64,000 bases of DNA from Acetothermia bacterium UBA3571 (GTDB lineage Bacteria > Bipolaricaulota > Bipolaricaulia > Bipolaricaulales > Bipolaricaulaceae): contig DFNI01000026.1 in assembly GCA_002375995.1 (NCBI GenBank), forward strand, positions 1 to 64,000, read 5' to 3'. Both the position numbers and the translations under genes were made by a program. Of the stretch, positions 17,228 through 26,284 are shown piece after piece (positions within the stretch are counted from its first letter, which is position 1; the number at the start of each line of letters is the position of its first letter). The notes under the pieces are model-generated. The model did no database searches and was not told the DNA's origin. It was given only the letters and a program-made list of their open reading frames with translations.

Positions 17228-18184
17228 ATGAGATACCTCTTGCGGCGGCTCATAGAGTCCCTGATTACGGTGGTGTTGATCCTCACCGTGACCTTTTTCC
17301 TCTTCCGGGTCATCCCGGGAGACCCGGCTCGGATCCTCATCCGGGGCCCCGGCATAACCCGTGAAGTAATCGAACACTACGAACGTCTCTTTGGTTTGGA
17401 CAAGCCCCTCATCGTCCAATTCGGTCTGTTCGTGCGGGAGACCTTTCGAGGAAATCTGGGGGTCTCCTTCGCGTATAAGACCCCTGTGCTGGAGCTTCTT
17501 TTCGAGCGGATGGGTAATACCCTTATACTCCTCGTTCCCGCCACCCTTGTTTCCATACTTCTGGGGCTTTTCCTGGGGGTGTTGGCGGCGTGGAAACGGG
17601 GCCGTCCCTTGGACTTCGCATTGCAGGTGATATCTTTGGGGTTCTGGTCAATTCCTACCTTCTGGTTGGGGATGATCTTGATCATGCTCTTGGGAAGGGC
17701 TTTCTCCACCGGAGGGATGATAACCCCCGGCGTCGAGCACGGTTCCCCGGGAGCGTATCTTGCTGACCTAGCCAAGCACATGTTCCTTCCGGCCCTCACC
17801 TTGGTCCTCATCATGCACGGCCAGTACTTCATGATCATGCGTAGCCAATTGGCGGAGGAGCTCACCGAACCGTACACAAGGACCGCCAAGGCGAAGGGAC
17901 TTCGAACCGGCCGGATCCTGCGGGCCCACGTGGTTCCCAACGCTATGCTCCCCATCACCACACTGATTGCGTTGAACTTGGCCACGCTGGTAGCCGGTTT
18001 CATTACCATCGAGACGGTCTTCTCCTGGCCGGGGATAGGCAAGCTCGTCTACCGGGCTATCCTCATGCGGGACTACCCGGTGTTGCAGGGGATACTGATC
18101 TTTCTTTCCCTCTCCATCGTCGTCGCCAATTTCCTGGCTGACATCCTTTACACCGTTCTCGATCCCCGCATCAGGTACAGGTGA
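17228..18184 (+). CDS. peptide ABC transporter permease, DppB/OppB type
   Basis: 318-residue inner-membrane permease. The N-terminus RYLLRRLIESLITVVLILTV followed by FRVIPGDPA is diagnostic for DppB-like proteins, as is the LGLDKPL-like FGLDKPLIVQF segment. Near the C-terminus the cytoplasmic loop YTRTAKAKGLRTGRILRAHV (EAA-like) precedes VPNAMLPI, and the protein ends TVFSWPGIGKLV and DPRIRYR. It pairs with the DppC-type permease seven bases downstream. The proteins together form the channel for the ligand bound by the 15442-17166 product. Confidence 0.9.
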   Translation: MRYLLRRLIESLITVVLILTVTFFLFRVIPGDPARILIRGPGITREVIEHYERLFGLDKPLIVQFGLFVRETFRGNLGVSFAYKTPVLELLFERMGNTLILLVPATLVSILLGLFLGVLAAWKRGRPLDFALQVISLGFWSIPTFWLGMILIMLLGRAFSTGGMITPGVEHGSPGAYLADLAKHMFLPALTLVLIMHGQYFMIMRSQLAEELTEPYTRTAKAKGLRTGRILRAHVVPNAMLPITTLIALNLATLVAGFITIETVFSWPGIGKLVYRAILMRDYPVLQGILIFLSLSIVVANFLADILYTVLDPRIRYR

Positions 18185-18190
18185 AGGGCG

Positions 18191-19048
18191 ATGGCGGAGA
18201 TAAGGGAAGCCTTTCGTACCTCCCCGTTCGGCAAGGCCGGGCTCGTTATCGTGGGGATCTTCTTGCTTCTGGCCGTTGTGGGTCCCTATATTGCGCCCTA
18301 TAACCCGTGGCAAACCGCCGACGAGATCGAGGACATCCTGGCGCCCCCCTCTTGGAAGCATCTCTTGGGCACGGACGAGCTCGGCCGCGACATCTTGAGC
18401 CAAGTGATCCACGGCACCAGGATCACCCTCATCATCGGCCTCTCGGCGGCGGCCATTGCGGTGGTGGTGGGCACGGTGGTGGGGGTGACCGCGGGTTACT
18501 TCGGCGGCGCTCCAGATGCGGTGTTGATGCGCGTCACCGATTCTTTCCTCTCCATGCCCTTCATCGTCCTGGCCATCGTGATCGTTTCCCTTATGGGGAG
18601 GTCGCTGGGGAACATCATCCTCGCTATAGGGCTGGTCCAGTGGACCCAGGCAGCCCGGATCACCCGGTCCCAGACCCTGTCTATCAAGGAAAGGGTCTTC
18701 GTCTTGCGGGCCCGGGCTTTGGGAGCCGGTCCCTTTTACATCATGCGCCGGCACATCCTCCCCAACGTATTGCCCCTGGTCTTTGCCAATATGACCCTGG
18801 TCACTTCCCTCGCCATCCTCTCGGAAGCGTTTCTGAGCTTTTTGGGTCTGGGAGATCCCACCAAGTTCAGTTGGGGGATCATCATCCGCTACGCCTTCGA
18901 GACCGGGGCGGTTTCCATCGGGGCGTGGTGGTACTTCCTTCCGGCGGGCATATGTATCATGCTGGTGGTTTTGGGCTTTTCCTTCATCAGCAACACCCTG
19001 GATGAAGCGTTGAACCCCAAGCTCCGTCGGGGCCAGGTGGTGGTCTGA
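18191..19048 (+). CDS. peptide ABC transporter permease, DppC/OppC type
   Basis: 285-residue permease. After the first membrane helix it carries the DppC hallmarks PSWKHLLGTDELGRDILSQV and IHGTRITLIIGL. The coupling loop KERVFVLRARALGAGPFYIM is followed by RRHILPNVLPLV, and then comes SEAFLSFLGLGDP. Its stop overlaps the ATG of the first ATPase gene by one base. It is the partner of the upstream DppB-like permease. Confidence 0.9.
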   Translation: MAEIREAFRTSPFGKAGLVIVGIFLLLAVVGPYIAPYNPWQTADEIEDILAPPSWKHLLGTDELGRDILSQVIHGTRITLIIGLSAAAIAVVVGTVVGVTAGYFGGAPDAVLMRVTDSFLSMPFIVLAIVIVSLMGRSLGNIILAIGLVQWTQAARITRSQTLSIKERVFVLRARALGAGPFYIMRRHILPNVLPLVFANMTLVTSLAILSEAFLSFLGLGDPTKFSWGIIIRYAFETGAVSIGAWWYFLPAGICIMLVVLGFSFISNTLDEALNPKLRRGQVVV

Positions 19049-20016
19049 TGGAAGGGATCCTCTCGGTTAGGGACCTCAAGGTTACCTATCGTACCCCCAC
19101 CGCCGTGGTGGAGGCGGTAGGGGGCATCTCCTTCGAGCTTTTCGCGGGCGAGATCCTCGGGCTCGCCGGGGAGTCCGGCTGCGGGAAGACCTCCGCGGCC
19201 TCGGCCCTCATGCGGATCCTTCCTTATACCACCGAGATAAACGGGGAGGCATATCTCGAAGGAACGGAGATCCTGTCCCTTCCTGAAGAGGAGATGGCCC
19301 GGGTGCGTTGGCGTAGGATCGCCATGGTCTTCCAGAACGCCCAAGCGGCCCTCAACCCCACCAAAACCATCGGCTACCAGATCTCCGAACCCCTTATGGT
19401 CCACCTGGGTTACTCCCGCCGCCGGGCCCAGGAAGAGGCCGCATCGCTTCTTGCACGGGTTCGCATAGATCCGAAACGCTTGAAGGACTACCCCCATCAG
19501 CTCTCAGGGGGGATGCGACAGCGGGCGGTGATCGCCATGGCCATCGCGTGCCGCCCTACCGTGCTCATCGCCGACGAGCCCACCACGGCCCTGGACGTAA
19601 TGGTCCAGGCCCAGATCATCGAGCTCCTCAAGGAGTTGAGGGAGGAATACGGTCTCTCGTTGATTTACATCTCCCACGATCTCCTGCTTTTGGCGGAGAT
19701 TTGCGACCGGATCGCAGTCATGTACGCGGGGCTTGTGGCGGAGGTTGCGCCCACAGGGGAACTCTTTCGCCGTCCACTCCATCCCTATACGCAAAAGCTC
19801 CTGGGGGCCGTGACCAGGCTCGGCGTCAGGCCACAACGGTTGGAGACGATTCCCGGGTCCCCACCGAGGCTTGCCCCGCCTCCCCCGGGATGTCGGTTCG
19901 CTTCCCGCTGTCACCGGGCCGCGGAAACTTGCCGAGAGGCAGTGCCCCCGTTGGAGCCCGCCGGAGGGGGGAGAACGGTGGCCTGTTGGAATTGGAGGGG
20001 GAATGGCTCTTCTTGA
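19048..20016 (+). CDS. peptide ABC transporter ATP-binding protein, DppD/OppD type
   Basis: 322-residue ATPase of the importer. Walker A is GESGCGKTS, the Q-loop lies in VFQNAQAALNPT, the signature is LSGGMRQR, and Walker B is VLIADEPTTALD. The switch His is in YISHDLLLLAEICD. The C-terminal extension HPYTQKLLGA then PPGCRFASRCHRAAETCRE holds the Cys-rich oligopeptide-transporter domain that can bind an iron-sulfur cluster in DppD-type proteins. It overlaps the next ATPase gene by 14 bases. Confidence 0.92.
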   Translation: MEGILSVRDLKVTYRTPTAVVEAVGGISFELFAGEILGLAGESGCGKTSAASALMRILPYTTEINGEAYLEGTEILSLPEEEMARVRWRRIAMVFQNAQAALNPTKTIGYQISEPLMVHLGYSRRRAQEEAASLLARVRIDPKRLKDYPHQLSGGMRQRAVIAMAIACRPTVLIADEPTTALDVMVQAQIIELLKELREEYGLSLIYISHDLLLLAEICDRIAVMYAGLVAEVAPTGELFRRPLHPYTQKLLGAVTRLGVRPQRLETIPGSPPRLAPPPPGCRFASRCHRAAETCREAVPPLEPAGGGRTVACWNWRGNGSS

Positions 20017-20977
20017 GGTAAGAGAACTCACCGTACTTTACCCCGTGGCGGTGGGCCTTTCGGCCTTCTTCAGCCACCGGTTCCTGGTGGCGGTGGATCG
20101 CGTTTCCTTCTCACTGCCTGAGCGGGGAACCCTGGCGTTGGTGGGGGAGTCCGGATGTGGAAAGAGTTCTACCGGACTGGCGGTGCTGGGGCTTCTGGAG
20201 CATGTGAGGGGGGAAGTCCTCTTTCGGGGGAAGGATGTGTTGAAAATGAAGGGAAGGGAGCTCCGGGAGTTCCGCCGCCGCGCCCAGATAGTGTTCCAAG
20301 ACCCGTACGAATCCTTAAACCCCAAGATGAAGGTCAAGGCCATAGTGGGGGAGCCCCTCGCCATCCATCGTTATAGAGCAGGGCCCGATCGCGTGGGGGA
20401 GGCCCTGGAGCTCGCGGGTCTCTCGCCCCCGGAGTACTTTCTCGAAAAGTACCCCCACGAGCTTTCAGGCGGGGAAAGGCAACGGGTGGCCATCGCCGCC
20501 GCATTGATCCTGAAGCCAGAGCTTTTGGTTCTGGATGAGCCAGTCTCCAACCTGGATGTTTCTATCAAAGCTGGGATCATGAACCTTTTCCGGGACCTGC
20601 AGGATGAGCTTGGTCTTTCATATCTTTTCATCACTCATGATCTGGCGGACGCTTTCTTCCTCTCGGATGAGGTGGCGGTGATGTATCTTGGCATCACGGT
20701 GGAGAAAGGAAAGACCGAGGTGGTCCTTTCCTGTCCCCTCCATCCCTATACCGAGGCTCTGCTTTCCGTGGCGCCGGGAAGCAGGAAGGAAAAGCTCATC
20801 CTCGCGGGCGACGTCCCCGATCCCCTGAACCCGCCTCCAGGGTGCCGTTTTCATCCCCGATGTCCCCGGGCCCAGACGGAATGCGCTGCGGAACCCCCGC
20901 CGGAGATAGAGGTGGGGCCGTCCCATTGGACGCGCTGTCTTTTGCTAGCACAGGGAAAAAGGCACGATGAAACTTGA
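20003..20977 (+). CDS. peptide ABC transporter ATP-binding protein, DppF/OppF type
   Basis: Second ATPase, 324 residues from ATG 20003, which is preceded by GGAGGGGG; the frame is open further upstream inside the previous gene. Walker A is GESGCGKSS, the Q-loop VFQDPYESLNPK, the signature LSGGERQR, and Walker B LLVLDEPVSNLD. The switch His is in FITHDLADAFF. The usual C-terminal HPYTEALLS and PPGCRFHPRCPRAQTEC Cys motif are present. It would heterodimerise with the DppD-like ATPase and may also serve the ATPase-less system that follows (inference). Confidence 0.9.
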   Translation: MALLEVRELTVLYPVAVGLSAFFSHRFLVAVDRVSFSLPERGTLALVGESGCGKSSTGLAVLGLLEHVRGEVLFRGKDVLKMKGRELREFRRRAQIVFQDPYESLNPKMKVKAIVGEPLAIHRYRAGPDRVGEALELAGLSPPEYFLEKYPHELSGGERQRVAIAAALILKPELLVLDEPVSNLDVSIKAGIMNLFRDLQDELGLSYLFITHDLADAFFLSDEVAVMYLGITVEKGKTEVVLSCPLHPYTEALLSVAPGSRKEKLILAGDVPDPLNPPPGCRFHPRCPRAQTECAAEPPPEIEVGPSHWTRCLLLAQGKRHDET

Positions 20978-21019
20978 GAAATCCAGATTGATTTATTAAT
21001 CTTCGCGTCAGGAGGTCCA

Positions 21020-22039
21020 ATGGGGGGCATCGGGAAATACATCGTTCAACGGGTCCTTTTGACTATCCCCATGCTCTTTATCCTCCTAACTGCTGTCTTC
21101 CTCATGCTGCGCCTGATGCCCGGGGACCCCGTGTTGGCCATGCTCGGGGGGCGCAACGTCTCTCCCCAGCTTATTGAGGAGCGCCGCAAGGAATGGGGCT
21201 TGGACAAACCCCTCCACATCCAATACTGGAATTACCTCAAACAAGTGGCACGGTTGGATTTTGGGAGATCTTCCCGCACGGGGAAGCCCGTGATCCAGGA
21301 GCTCTTCACCCGCCTGCCGGCCACCTTGGAACTCGCCATCTGGGGGATCTTCTTCGCGGCCCTCTTCGGCATCACCACCGGTATATGGGCCGCGGTGAGG
21401 GCGGACAAAACCGCCGATCACGTGATCCGGGTCTTCCACATCGGCTCTTTCGCTATCCCCATCTTCTGGCTGGGCCTCATGCTCCAGATGATCTTCGCGG
21501 TGCAGCTGGATTGGCTTCCGGTGGCGAAGCGGGTCACGGGGATCTACGCGTACACCTTCCATCCCATCACGCGCTTTTATCTCCTCGACGCCATCATCCT
21601 GCGGGACGGAAAGCTCCTTTTGGACGTGCTCAAGCACCTGATCCTTCCTGCGGTGACGTTGGGGATCGCCCTCACCGGGTTCCTAGGACGGATGACCCGG
21701 GCAGCGATGCTGGAGGTCCTGGACGCCGACTACGTCACCACCGCCCGCTCCAAGGGCCTGAAAGAGCGTGTCGTCATCCTCAAACACGCCTTGCGCAACG
21801 CCCTCATCCCCATCGTCACCGTGATGGGGCTCCAGTTCGCCATCCTCATGGGCGGGGCGGTGCTGACGGAGACCGTGTTCTCCTGGCCGGGGATGGCGGG
21901 GTTCCTGGTGCGGAGCCTGGATGCTAGGGACTGGAACGCGATCCAGGGGACGATCGTGTTCATCGGGATCTTCATCGCCACCATCAATCTCATCGTGGAC
22001 ATCTTCTACTCCATCATCGACCCGAGGGTGAGGTACTGA
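21020..22039 (+). CDS. peptide ABC transporter permease, DppB/OppB type (second system)
   Basis: 339-residue DppB-type permease: KYIVQRVLLTIPMLFILL, LRLMPGDPVLAML, GLDKPLHIQYWNYLKQ, the coupling loop YVTTARSKGLKERVVILKHA and the end VFSWPGMAGFLV. ATG 21020 follows CAGGAGGTCC. It starts 42 bases after the first system's second ATPase, so it may be in the same transcript. It is clearly not a recent duplicate of the 17228-18184 permease. Confidence 0.9.
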   Translation: MGGIGKYIVQRVLLTIPMLFILLTAVFLMLRLMPGDPVLAMLGGRNVSPQLIEERRKEWGLDKPLHIQYWNYLKQVARLDFGRSSRTGKPVIQELFTRLPATLELAIWGIFFAALFGITTGIWAAVRADKTADHVIRVFHIGSFAIPIFWLGLMLQMIFAVQLDWLPVAKRVTGIYAYTFHPITRFYLLDAIILRDGKLLLDVLKHLILPAVTLGIALTGFLGRMTRAAMLEVLDADYVTTARSKGLKERVVILKHALRNALIPIVTVMGLQFAILMGGAVLTETVFSWPGMAGFLVRSLDARDWNAIQGTIVFIGIFIATINLIVDIFYSIIDPRVRY

Positions 22040-22956
22040 TGCAGGTATCCCGGATTATCTTCGCGCCGATTTTCAAGGTATTGCGTCCGGTGAGGCGGCA
22101 GCGGCTGCTGCAGGTAGGTCTCGCCATCGTCATCGCCCACATCCTCATGGCCATAATCTGCGGCCCTACGGGAAACAAGGAGGACCCGTATGGCCTTACC
22201 CGGTTGATCCCTCCATATAACCCCGAGAAGACCTACCGGGAGATACCTCGCCTGGCTCCCCCTTCAGCCCAGCACTGGATGGGCACGGATCACCTGCAGC
22301 GGGACGTCTTCAGCCGGGTGATCTCCGGGGGGTGGGCGCCCATTGTGGTGGCGTTCTCATCCATCGCTATCTCGCTCACCATAGGGTCGATAATCGGGTG
22401 GATATCCGGGTTCGCTGGAGGGCTTCTGGACCGGGTCCTCTCCCTCACCATGGACGCCATCTACTCCTTCCCCTCCATGATCCTGGCCATCGCCCTGGTG
22501 GCGGTGATGCAGCCCGGGCTAGTCCCGATGATCATGGCCATCGCCGTGGTGTACATCCCCACCTACTTCCGAGTGACCCGGGCGGAGGTCCTGCAGATCC
22601 GGGAGCAGACCTTCGTGGAGGCGGCCCGCTCCGTGGGTGCTCCTTGGTGGCGGATCCTCCTGCGCCACATCGCGCCTAACACGGTGAACGCCATCATGGC
22701 CGTTTCCTCTTTCAACATCGCCGACGCCATCCTCACCGAGGCCGCCATGTCGTTCTTGGGCTACGGCCTTCCCCCGCCGGCCCCCGACTGGGGGTTCGAT
22801 ATCCAAAATGGCCAACGCTTCTTGCAGTCGGGGTACTGGTGGCTCATTACCTTTCCCGGGCTGATGATTTTGTCGCTCTCCTTGGGCTTCGGCCTGATCG
22901 GCGAGGGGATTTCAGATTTGGTGAACCCCAAACGCCGGCGGAAGAAGGGGGGCTAG
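22039..22956 (+). CDS. peptide ABC transporter permease, DppC/OppC type (second system)
   Basis: 305-residue DppC-type permease overlapping its partner by one base. Hallmarks: PSAQHWMGTDHLQRDVFSRV, then ISGGWAPIVVAF. The coupling loop QTFVEAARSVGAPWWRILLR is followed by HIAPNTVNAI, and TEAAMSFLGYGLPPP and the basic tail NPKRRRKKGG come last. The N-terminal extension before the first membrane helix is longer than in the 18191-19048 protein. The binding protein that goes with it is probably the next gene, 23063-24604. Confidence 0.9.
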   Translation: MQVSRIIFAPIFKVLRPVRRQRLLQVGLAIVIAHILMAIICGPTGNKEDPYGLTRLIPPYNPEKTYREIPRLAPPSAQHWMGTDHLQRDVFSRVISGGWAPIVVAFSSIAISLTIGSIIGWISGFAGGLLDRVLSLTMDAIYSFPSMILAIALVAVMQPGLVPMIMAIAVVYIPTYFRVTRAEVLQIREQTFVEAARSVGAPWWRILLRHIAPNTVNAIMAVSSFNIADAILTEAAMSFLGYGLPPPAPDWGFDIQNGQRFLQSGYWWLITFPGLMILSLSLGFGLIGEGISDLVNPKRRRKKGG

Positions 22957-22958
22957 GC

Positions 22959-22987
22959 TTAACCGGGGCTCCGTGTCCCGTTATAAT
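22959..22987 (+). promoter_or_regulatory. sigma-A-type promoter for the second peptide-binding protein
   Basis: TTAACC (22959-22964, 4 of 6) and a perfect TATAAT (22982-22987) are separated by 17 bases, 75 bases upstream of the binding-protein start. This gives the binding protein separate, likely strong, transcription. Confidence 0.65.
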
Positions 22988-23062
22988 AAAAATTAACCCG
23001 CGAGGGAGGTGGTAAATCGGTAAGGAATCCTCGCAGCGCTCAATCCAAAGGAGGTGTGACAC

Positions 23063-24604
23063 ATGAAGAAATTCTTCTTGGCGGTTTTGGTTGTTGGTTT
23101 GGGTATTGGGGTTTGGGCACAGACAGATATCCTCATCTTGGGGACCACCGACCGCATCACCCAGCTCGCGTTCGCCAACTCCTATGATCACTTCACTTGG
23201 CACACCTTGCGCCACACTACTCGGGCCCTGGTGGCGTTGGAGCCCGGCACCAACAAGGTGATTCCCTCGGTGGCCGAGTCCTGGGAAATCTCCGATGACG
23301 CCATGGTCTATACCTTCCACATCCGCCCCGGGTTGACCTTCTGGGACGGGACCCCTTGTGACGCCGCGGCGGTAAAGTGGGCTCTGGAGCGCACCATGCG
23401 CCTGGACGGCCCCGAGGGCGGTGTGTTCCTCATCAAGGATCCCATCGACAAGATCGAGGTGGTGGATGACCTCACCGTAAGAATCTACCTGAAGTATCCC
23501 GATCGTACCTTCCTCATCCGCATGACCGATCAAGTGGTCCCCGCCTTGATCTACGCCAAGGCCCCCGAGGACAAGTTCTGCGAGACTGGCCAGGACTACG
23601 TGGGCCTGGGGCCTTACCGGATCGTTGAGTACGTCCCCGATGAGCGCGTGGTCCTTGAGGCCGTGGACACCTACTTCGGCAAGAAGGCCAAGACCAAGCG
23701 GATCGTCTGGGCGATGTACGCCGATGCCGCGGCCCTGCGCGCTGCCATCGAGGCCGGCGACGTGGACGTGGCCTACCGCACCTTTAACCCCATCGACCTC
23801 ATCGACCTCCAGAAGAACCCCGATCTCCAGGTACTTGCCGGCCCCAGCGCCTCTATCCGCTATATGCTCTTCAACGTCACCCAGCCCCCGGTGGACAACG
23901 TGTTCGTGCGCCAGGCCATCGCCTACGCAGTGGACCGGGATGCCATCTGTGAGCTTGTGTTCTCCAACCTGAACAAGCCCATTTACACCATGGTGCCCAA
24001 GGGGCTTCCCCCTGCCGACGCGTCTATCGACGTCTTCCCCAAGCGCGACCTGGAGAAGGCCCGGGAGCTCCTGCGCTTGGCCGGCTACTCCGAAGAGAAC
24101 AAGCTCAAGCTGAACCTCTGGTACACGCCCAAGCACTACGGCACCACTGAGGCGGATGTCGCCGCGGTGCTCAAGCAGGCCATCGAGGAGACCGGGATGG
24201 TGGAGATCACCATCCAGTCCCTGGAGTGGGGCGCCTACACCGAGCGCATGTCCCAGGGTGGCTTCGACATGTTCCTCCTGGGTTGGTACCCCGACTACCT
24301 CGAGGCCTCCAACTTCCTCGATCCGTGGCTCACCGGCGCTCCGGAGGGCCTGGGCACCTACTTCAACCACCACCCAAACTATCCCGCCTACAAGCGTATC
24401 ATGGAGGTGGCCCTCTCCACCGTGGACGACGAGAAGGCTGCCAAGCTCTACCAGGCGTTCCAGATCCTCTCTGCCTACGATGTGCCTTGGATCCCGCTTT
24501 GGGCCAACATCCAGCAGGCCTATGTGGTGGCCAAGAAGAACGTGAAGGGCATCGTCCTCGACCTCACCATGGACCTCCACCTGGACCTCCTCTACAAGGA
24601 GTGA
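23063..24604 (+). CDS. peptide-type ABC transporter substrate-binding protein (family 5, second system)
   Basis: 513-residue secreted binding protein. A signal peptide KKFFLAVLVVGLGIGVWAQ is followed by the family-5 segments YTFHIRPGLTFWDGTPCDAA, YVGLGPYRIVEY, QAIAYAVDRDAIC and MFLLGWYPDYLEASNF. ATG 23063 has GGAGG with suitable spacing. Codon choice is strongly biased to C-ending codons, more than in its neighbours, which suggests high expression. It has its own promoter and is followed by a strong terminator, so it is a single-gene transcript placed after its permeases. Confidence 0.9.
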   Translation: MKKFFLAVLVVGLGIGVWAQTDILILGTTDRITQLAFANSYDHFTWHTLRHTTRALVALEPGTNKVIPSVAESWEISDDAMVYTFHIRPGLTFWDGTPCDAAAVKWALERTMRLDGPEGGVFLIKDPIDKIEVVDDLTVRIYLKYPDRTFLIRMTDQVVPALIYAKAPEDKFCETGQDYVGLGPYRIVEYVPDERVVLEAVDTYFGKKAKTKRIVWAMYADAAALRAAIEAGDVDVAYRTFNPIDLIDLQKNPDLQVLAGPSASIRYMLFNVTQPPVDNVFVRQAIAYAVDRDAICELVFSNLNKPIYTMVPKGLPPADASIDVFPKRDLEKARELLRLAGYSEENKLKLNLWYTPKHYGTTEADVAAVLKQAIEETGMVEITIQSLEWGAYTERMSQGGFDMFLLGWYPDYLEASNFLDPWLTGAPEGLGTYFNHHPNYPAYKRIMEVALSTVDDEKAAKLYQAFQILSAYDVPWIPLWANIQQAYVVAKKNVKGIVLDLTMDLHLDLLYKE

Positions 24605-24624
24605 ACCCATAGCACCTGGACCGG

Positions 24625-24656
24625 AAAGGGGCCGGGGGTTTCCCCGGCCCCTTTTT
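24625..24656 (+). terminator. strong intrinsic terminator after the binding protein
   Basis: Arms 24628-24637 and 24642-24651 form a 10-bp GC stem with loop GTTT, extended by AAA/TTT pairs and followed by TTTTT. A classic Rho-independent terminator. Confidence 0.9.
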
Positions 24657-24742
24657 CTTTCTCCGTGGACAATCTTCCTTTTCTTCTCCCGCGTGACCTG
24701 GGTTACACTAAGGCGATCTCACACCACTCGATAGGAGGGCGG

Positions 24743-26014
24743 ATGACCACCATAGAGGAAATTTGGGCAAGGGAGATACTGGATTCCCGCGGCAACCCCA
24801 CTGTGGAAGTAGAAGTTACCCTGGAGAACGGGGTCCGTGCCCGGGCCGCTGTCCCTTCCGGGGCGTCTACCGGCACTTATGAAGCCCTGGAGCTTCGGGA
24901 CGGGGATGAGCGGTACCTCGGAAAGGGGGTGCGGCGCGCAGTGCGCAACGTCAACGAGATCATAGCCCCCGAGATCGTGGGCATGGACCCTACCCTCCAG
25001 GAGGAGATCGACCAGCTCTTGCTGGAACTCGACGGAACCGAAAATAAGTCCCGCCTCGGAGCCAACGCCATCTTGGGGGTGTCGCTGGCGGTGGCCAAGG
25101 CGGCCGCGGCCTGTTTAGGTCTTCCCCTCTTCCGTTACATCTCCGGGATCCGCGCGGGTCGAATGCCCGTTCCCTTGATGAACGTCTTAAACGGCGGTGC
25201 CCACGCCGACAACAACCTCGAGATCCAGGAGTTCATGATCGTCCCCGTGGGCGGGGAGACCTTCGCCGATAGGCTCCGCATGGGGGCCGAGGTCTTCCAC
25301 ACCCTGAGGAAGCTGCTCAAGGGCGAGGGGTACTCAGTAGCGGTGGGGGACGAAGGGGGATTCGCCCCCAGCCTCCCCAACGACGAGGAAGCCCTGAAGT
25401 TCCTGATGCGGGCCATCGAGACCGCGGGGTACGAGCCCGGAGTGGACGTGGCCTTGGCCCTCGATTGCGCTGCCACCGAGTTCTTCGACGAGGGAACACA
25501 ACGCTACCGCTTAAGCGGTGAGCTCACTGCCGAGGAGCTCATCGACCTCTACGAGGAGTGGGTGGGGCGTTACCCCATCCTCTCCATCGAGGACGGCCTG
25601 GCTGAGGAGGATTGGGACGGGTGGGCGAAGCTCACCCAGCGGTTGGGGGAGCGCGTCCAGCTCGTGGGTGATGATCTTTTCGTCACCAACCCCAAGAGGC
25701 TCAAGCGGGGGATAGAGCTTGGGGTGGCGAACTCGATCCTCGTCAAGCTCAACCAGATCGGCACCGTCACTGAGACGCTGGAGACGGTGGAGATCGCCCA
25801 CCGGGCCGGCTACACCGCCATCATCTCCCACCGCTCCGGGGAGACCGAGGACGTCTCCATCGCCCACTTCGCCGTGGGGACGGCCTGCGGCCAGATAAAG
25901 ACCGGGTCGCTGTCGCGTTCGGAGCGGGTGGCTAAGTACAACGAGCTTCTGCGTATCGAGGAGGACTACGAGCCGCCCCTGGCCCCCTGGCCGCGGCCTC
26001 TTCCGGGGACTTGA
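24743..26014 (+). CDS. eno: enolase (phosphopyruvate hydratase)
   Basis: Interconverts 2-phosphoglycerate and phosphoenolpyruvate. 423 residues from ATG 24743, preceded by AGGAGGG; the frame is open to 24665 but without a start signal. Motifs: AREILDSRGNPTVEVEV, VPSGASTGTYEALELRD, LMNVLNGGAHADNNLEIQE, and VGDEGGFAP with the catalytic Glu. Metal ligands are in LALDCAATEF, SIEDGLAEEDWDGW and VGDDLFVTN; the catalytic Lys is in SILVKLNQIGT, and IISHRSGETED completes the site. It leads a tight cluster with divIC-like, dnaE and yvcK genes. Confidence 0.97.
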   Translation: MTTIEEIWAREILDSRGNPTVEVEVTLENGVRARAAVPSGASTGTYEALELRDGDERYLGKGVRRAVRNVNEIIAPEIVGMDPTLQEEIDQLLLELDGTENKSRLGANAILGVSLAVAKAAAACLGLPLFRYISGIRAGRMPVPLMNVLNGGAHADNNLEIQEFMIVPVGGETFADRLRMGAEVFHTLRKLLKGEGYSVAVGDEGGFAPSLPNDEEALKFLMRAIETAGYEPGVDVALALDCAATEFFDEGTQRYRLSGELTAEELIDLYEEWVGRYPILSIEDGLAEEDWDGWAKLTQRLGERVQLVGDDLFVTNPKRLKRGIELGVANSILVKLNQIGTVTETLETVEIAHRAGYTAIISHRSGETEDVSIAHFAVGTACGQIKTGSLSRSERVAKYNELLRIEEDYEPPLAPWPRPLPGT

Positions 26015-26017
26015 CCC

Positions 26018-26284
26018 ATGCCCCGACGGGCGATTGGAGCCCTTTTGGTAACGGTTTTGTTAGGGGGGCTCCTCTGGCTTTATCTGGGAAAGGTCTTCCT
26101 CATCCAGGGGCTCCAACGGGAGCTCGTCGGGCTGGAAAAGAGGGCGCGGGAACTCGAGGCCGAGATCGGGAGACTGCGCTACATGCTTGCCCAAATCGAT
26201 GAGCTCCAGGAGTTGGCGATCCGTACGAAATTACATTACGGCCTTCCGGGGGAGCTGGTGGTGCTATTCGGTGAGGGGAGATGA
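26018..26284 (+). CDS. FtsB/DivIC-family septum formation initiator
   Basis: 88-residue bitopic membrane protein. After a few basic residues there is one membrane helix (IGALLVTVLLGGLLWLYLG), then a coiled coil (LQRELVGLEKRARELEAEIG) and the short C-terminal HYGLPGELVVLF motif that matches the xLGxxxPGE of DivIC/FtsB. Such proteins bridge FtsL and FtsQ in the divisome. Enolase-divIC (ftsB) adjacency is common in bacteria, which supports the call. It overlaps dnaE by four bases (ATGA). Confidence 0.8.
   Translation: MPRRAIGALLVTVLLGGLLWLYLGKVFLIQGLQRELVGLEKRARELEAEIGRLRYMLAQIDELQELAIRTKLHYGLPGELVVLFGEGR

Noticed and set aside
22847..24610. 587-codon open frame on the minus strand
   Set aside because: It is antisense to the clear family-5 binding protein at 23063-24604, starts inside a neighbouring gene and has no family resemblance. 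High GC and strong codon bias create such shadow frames.
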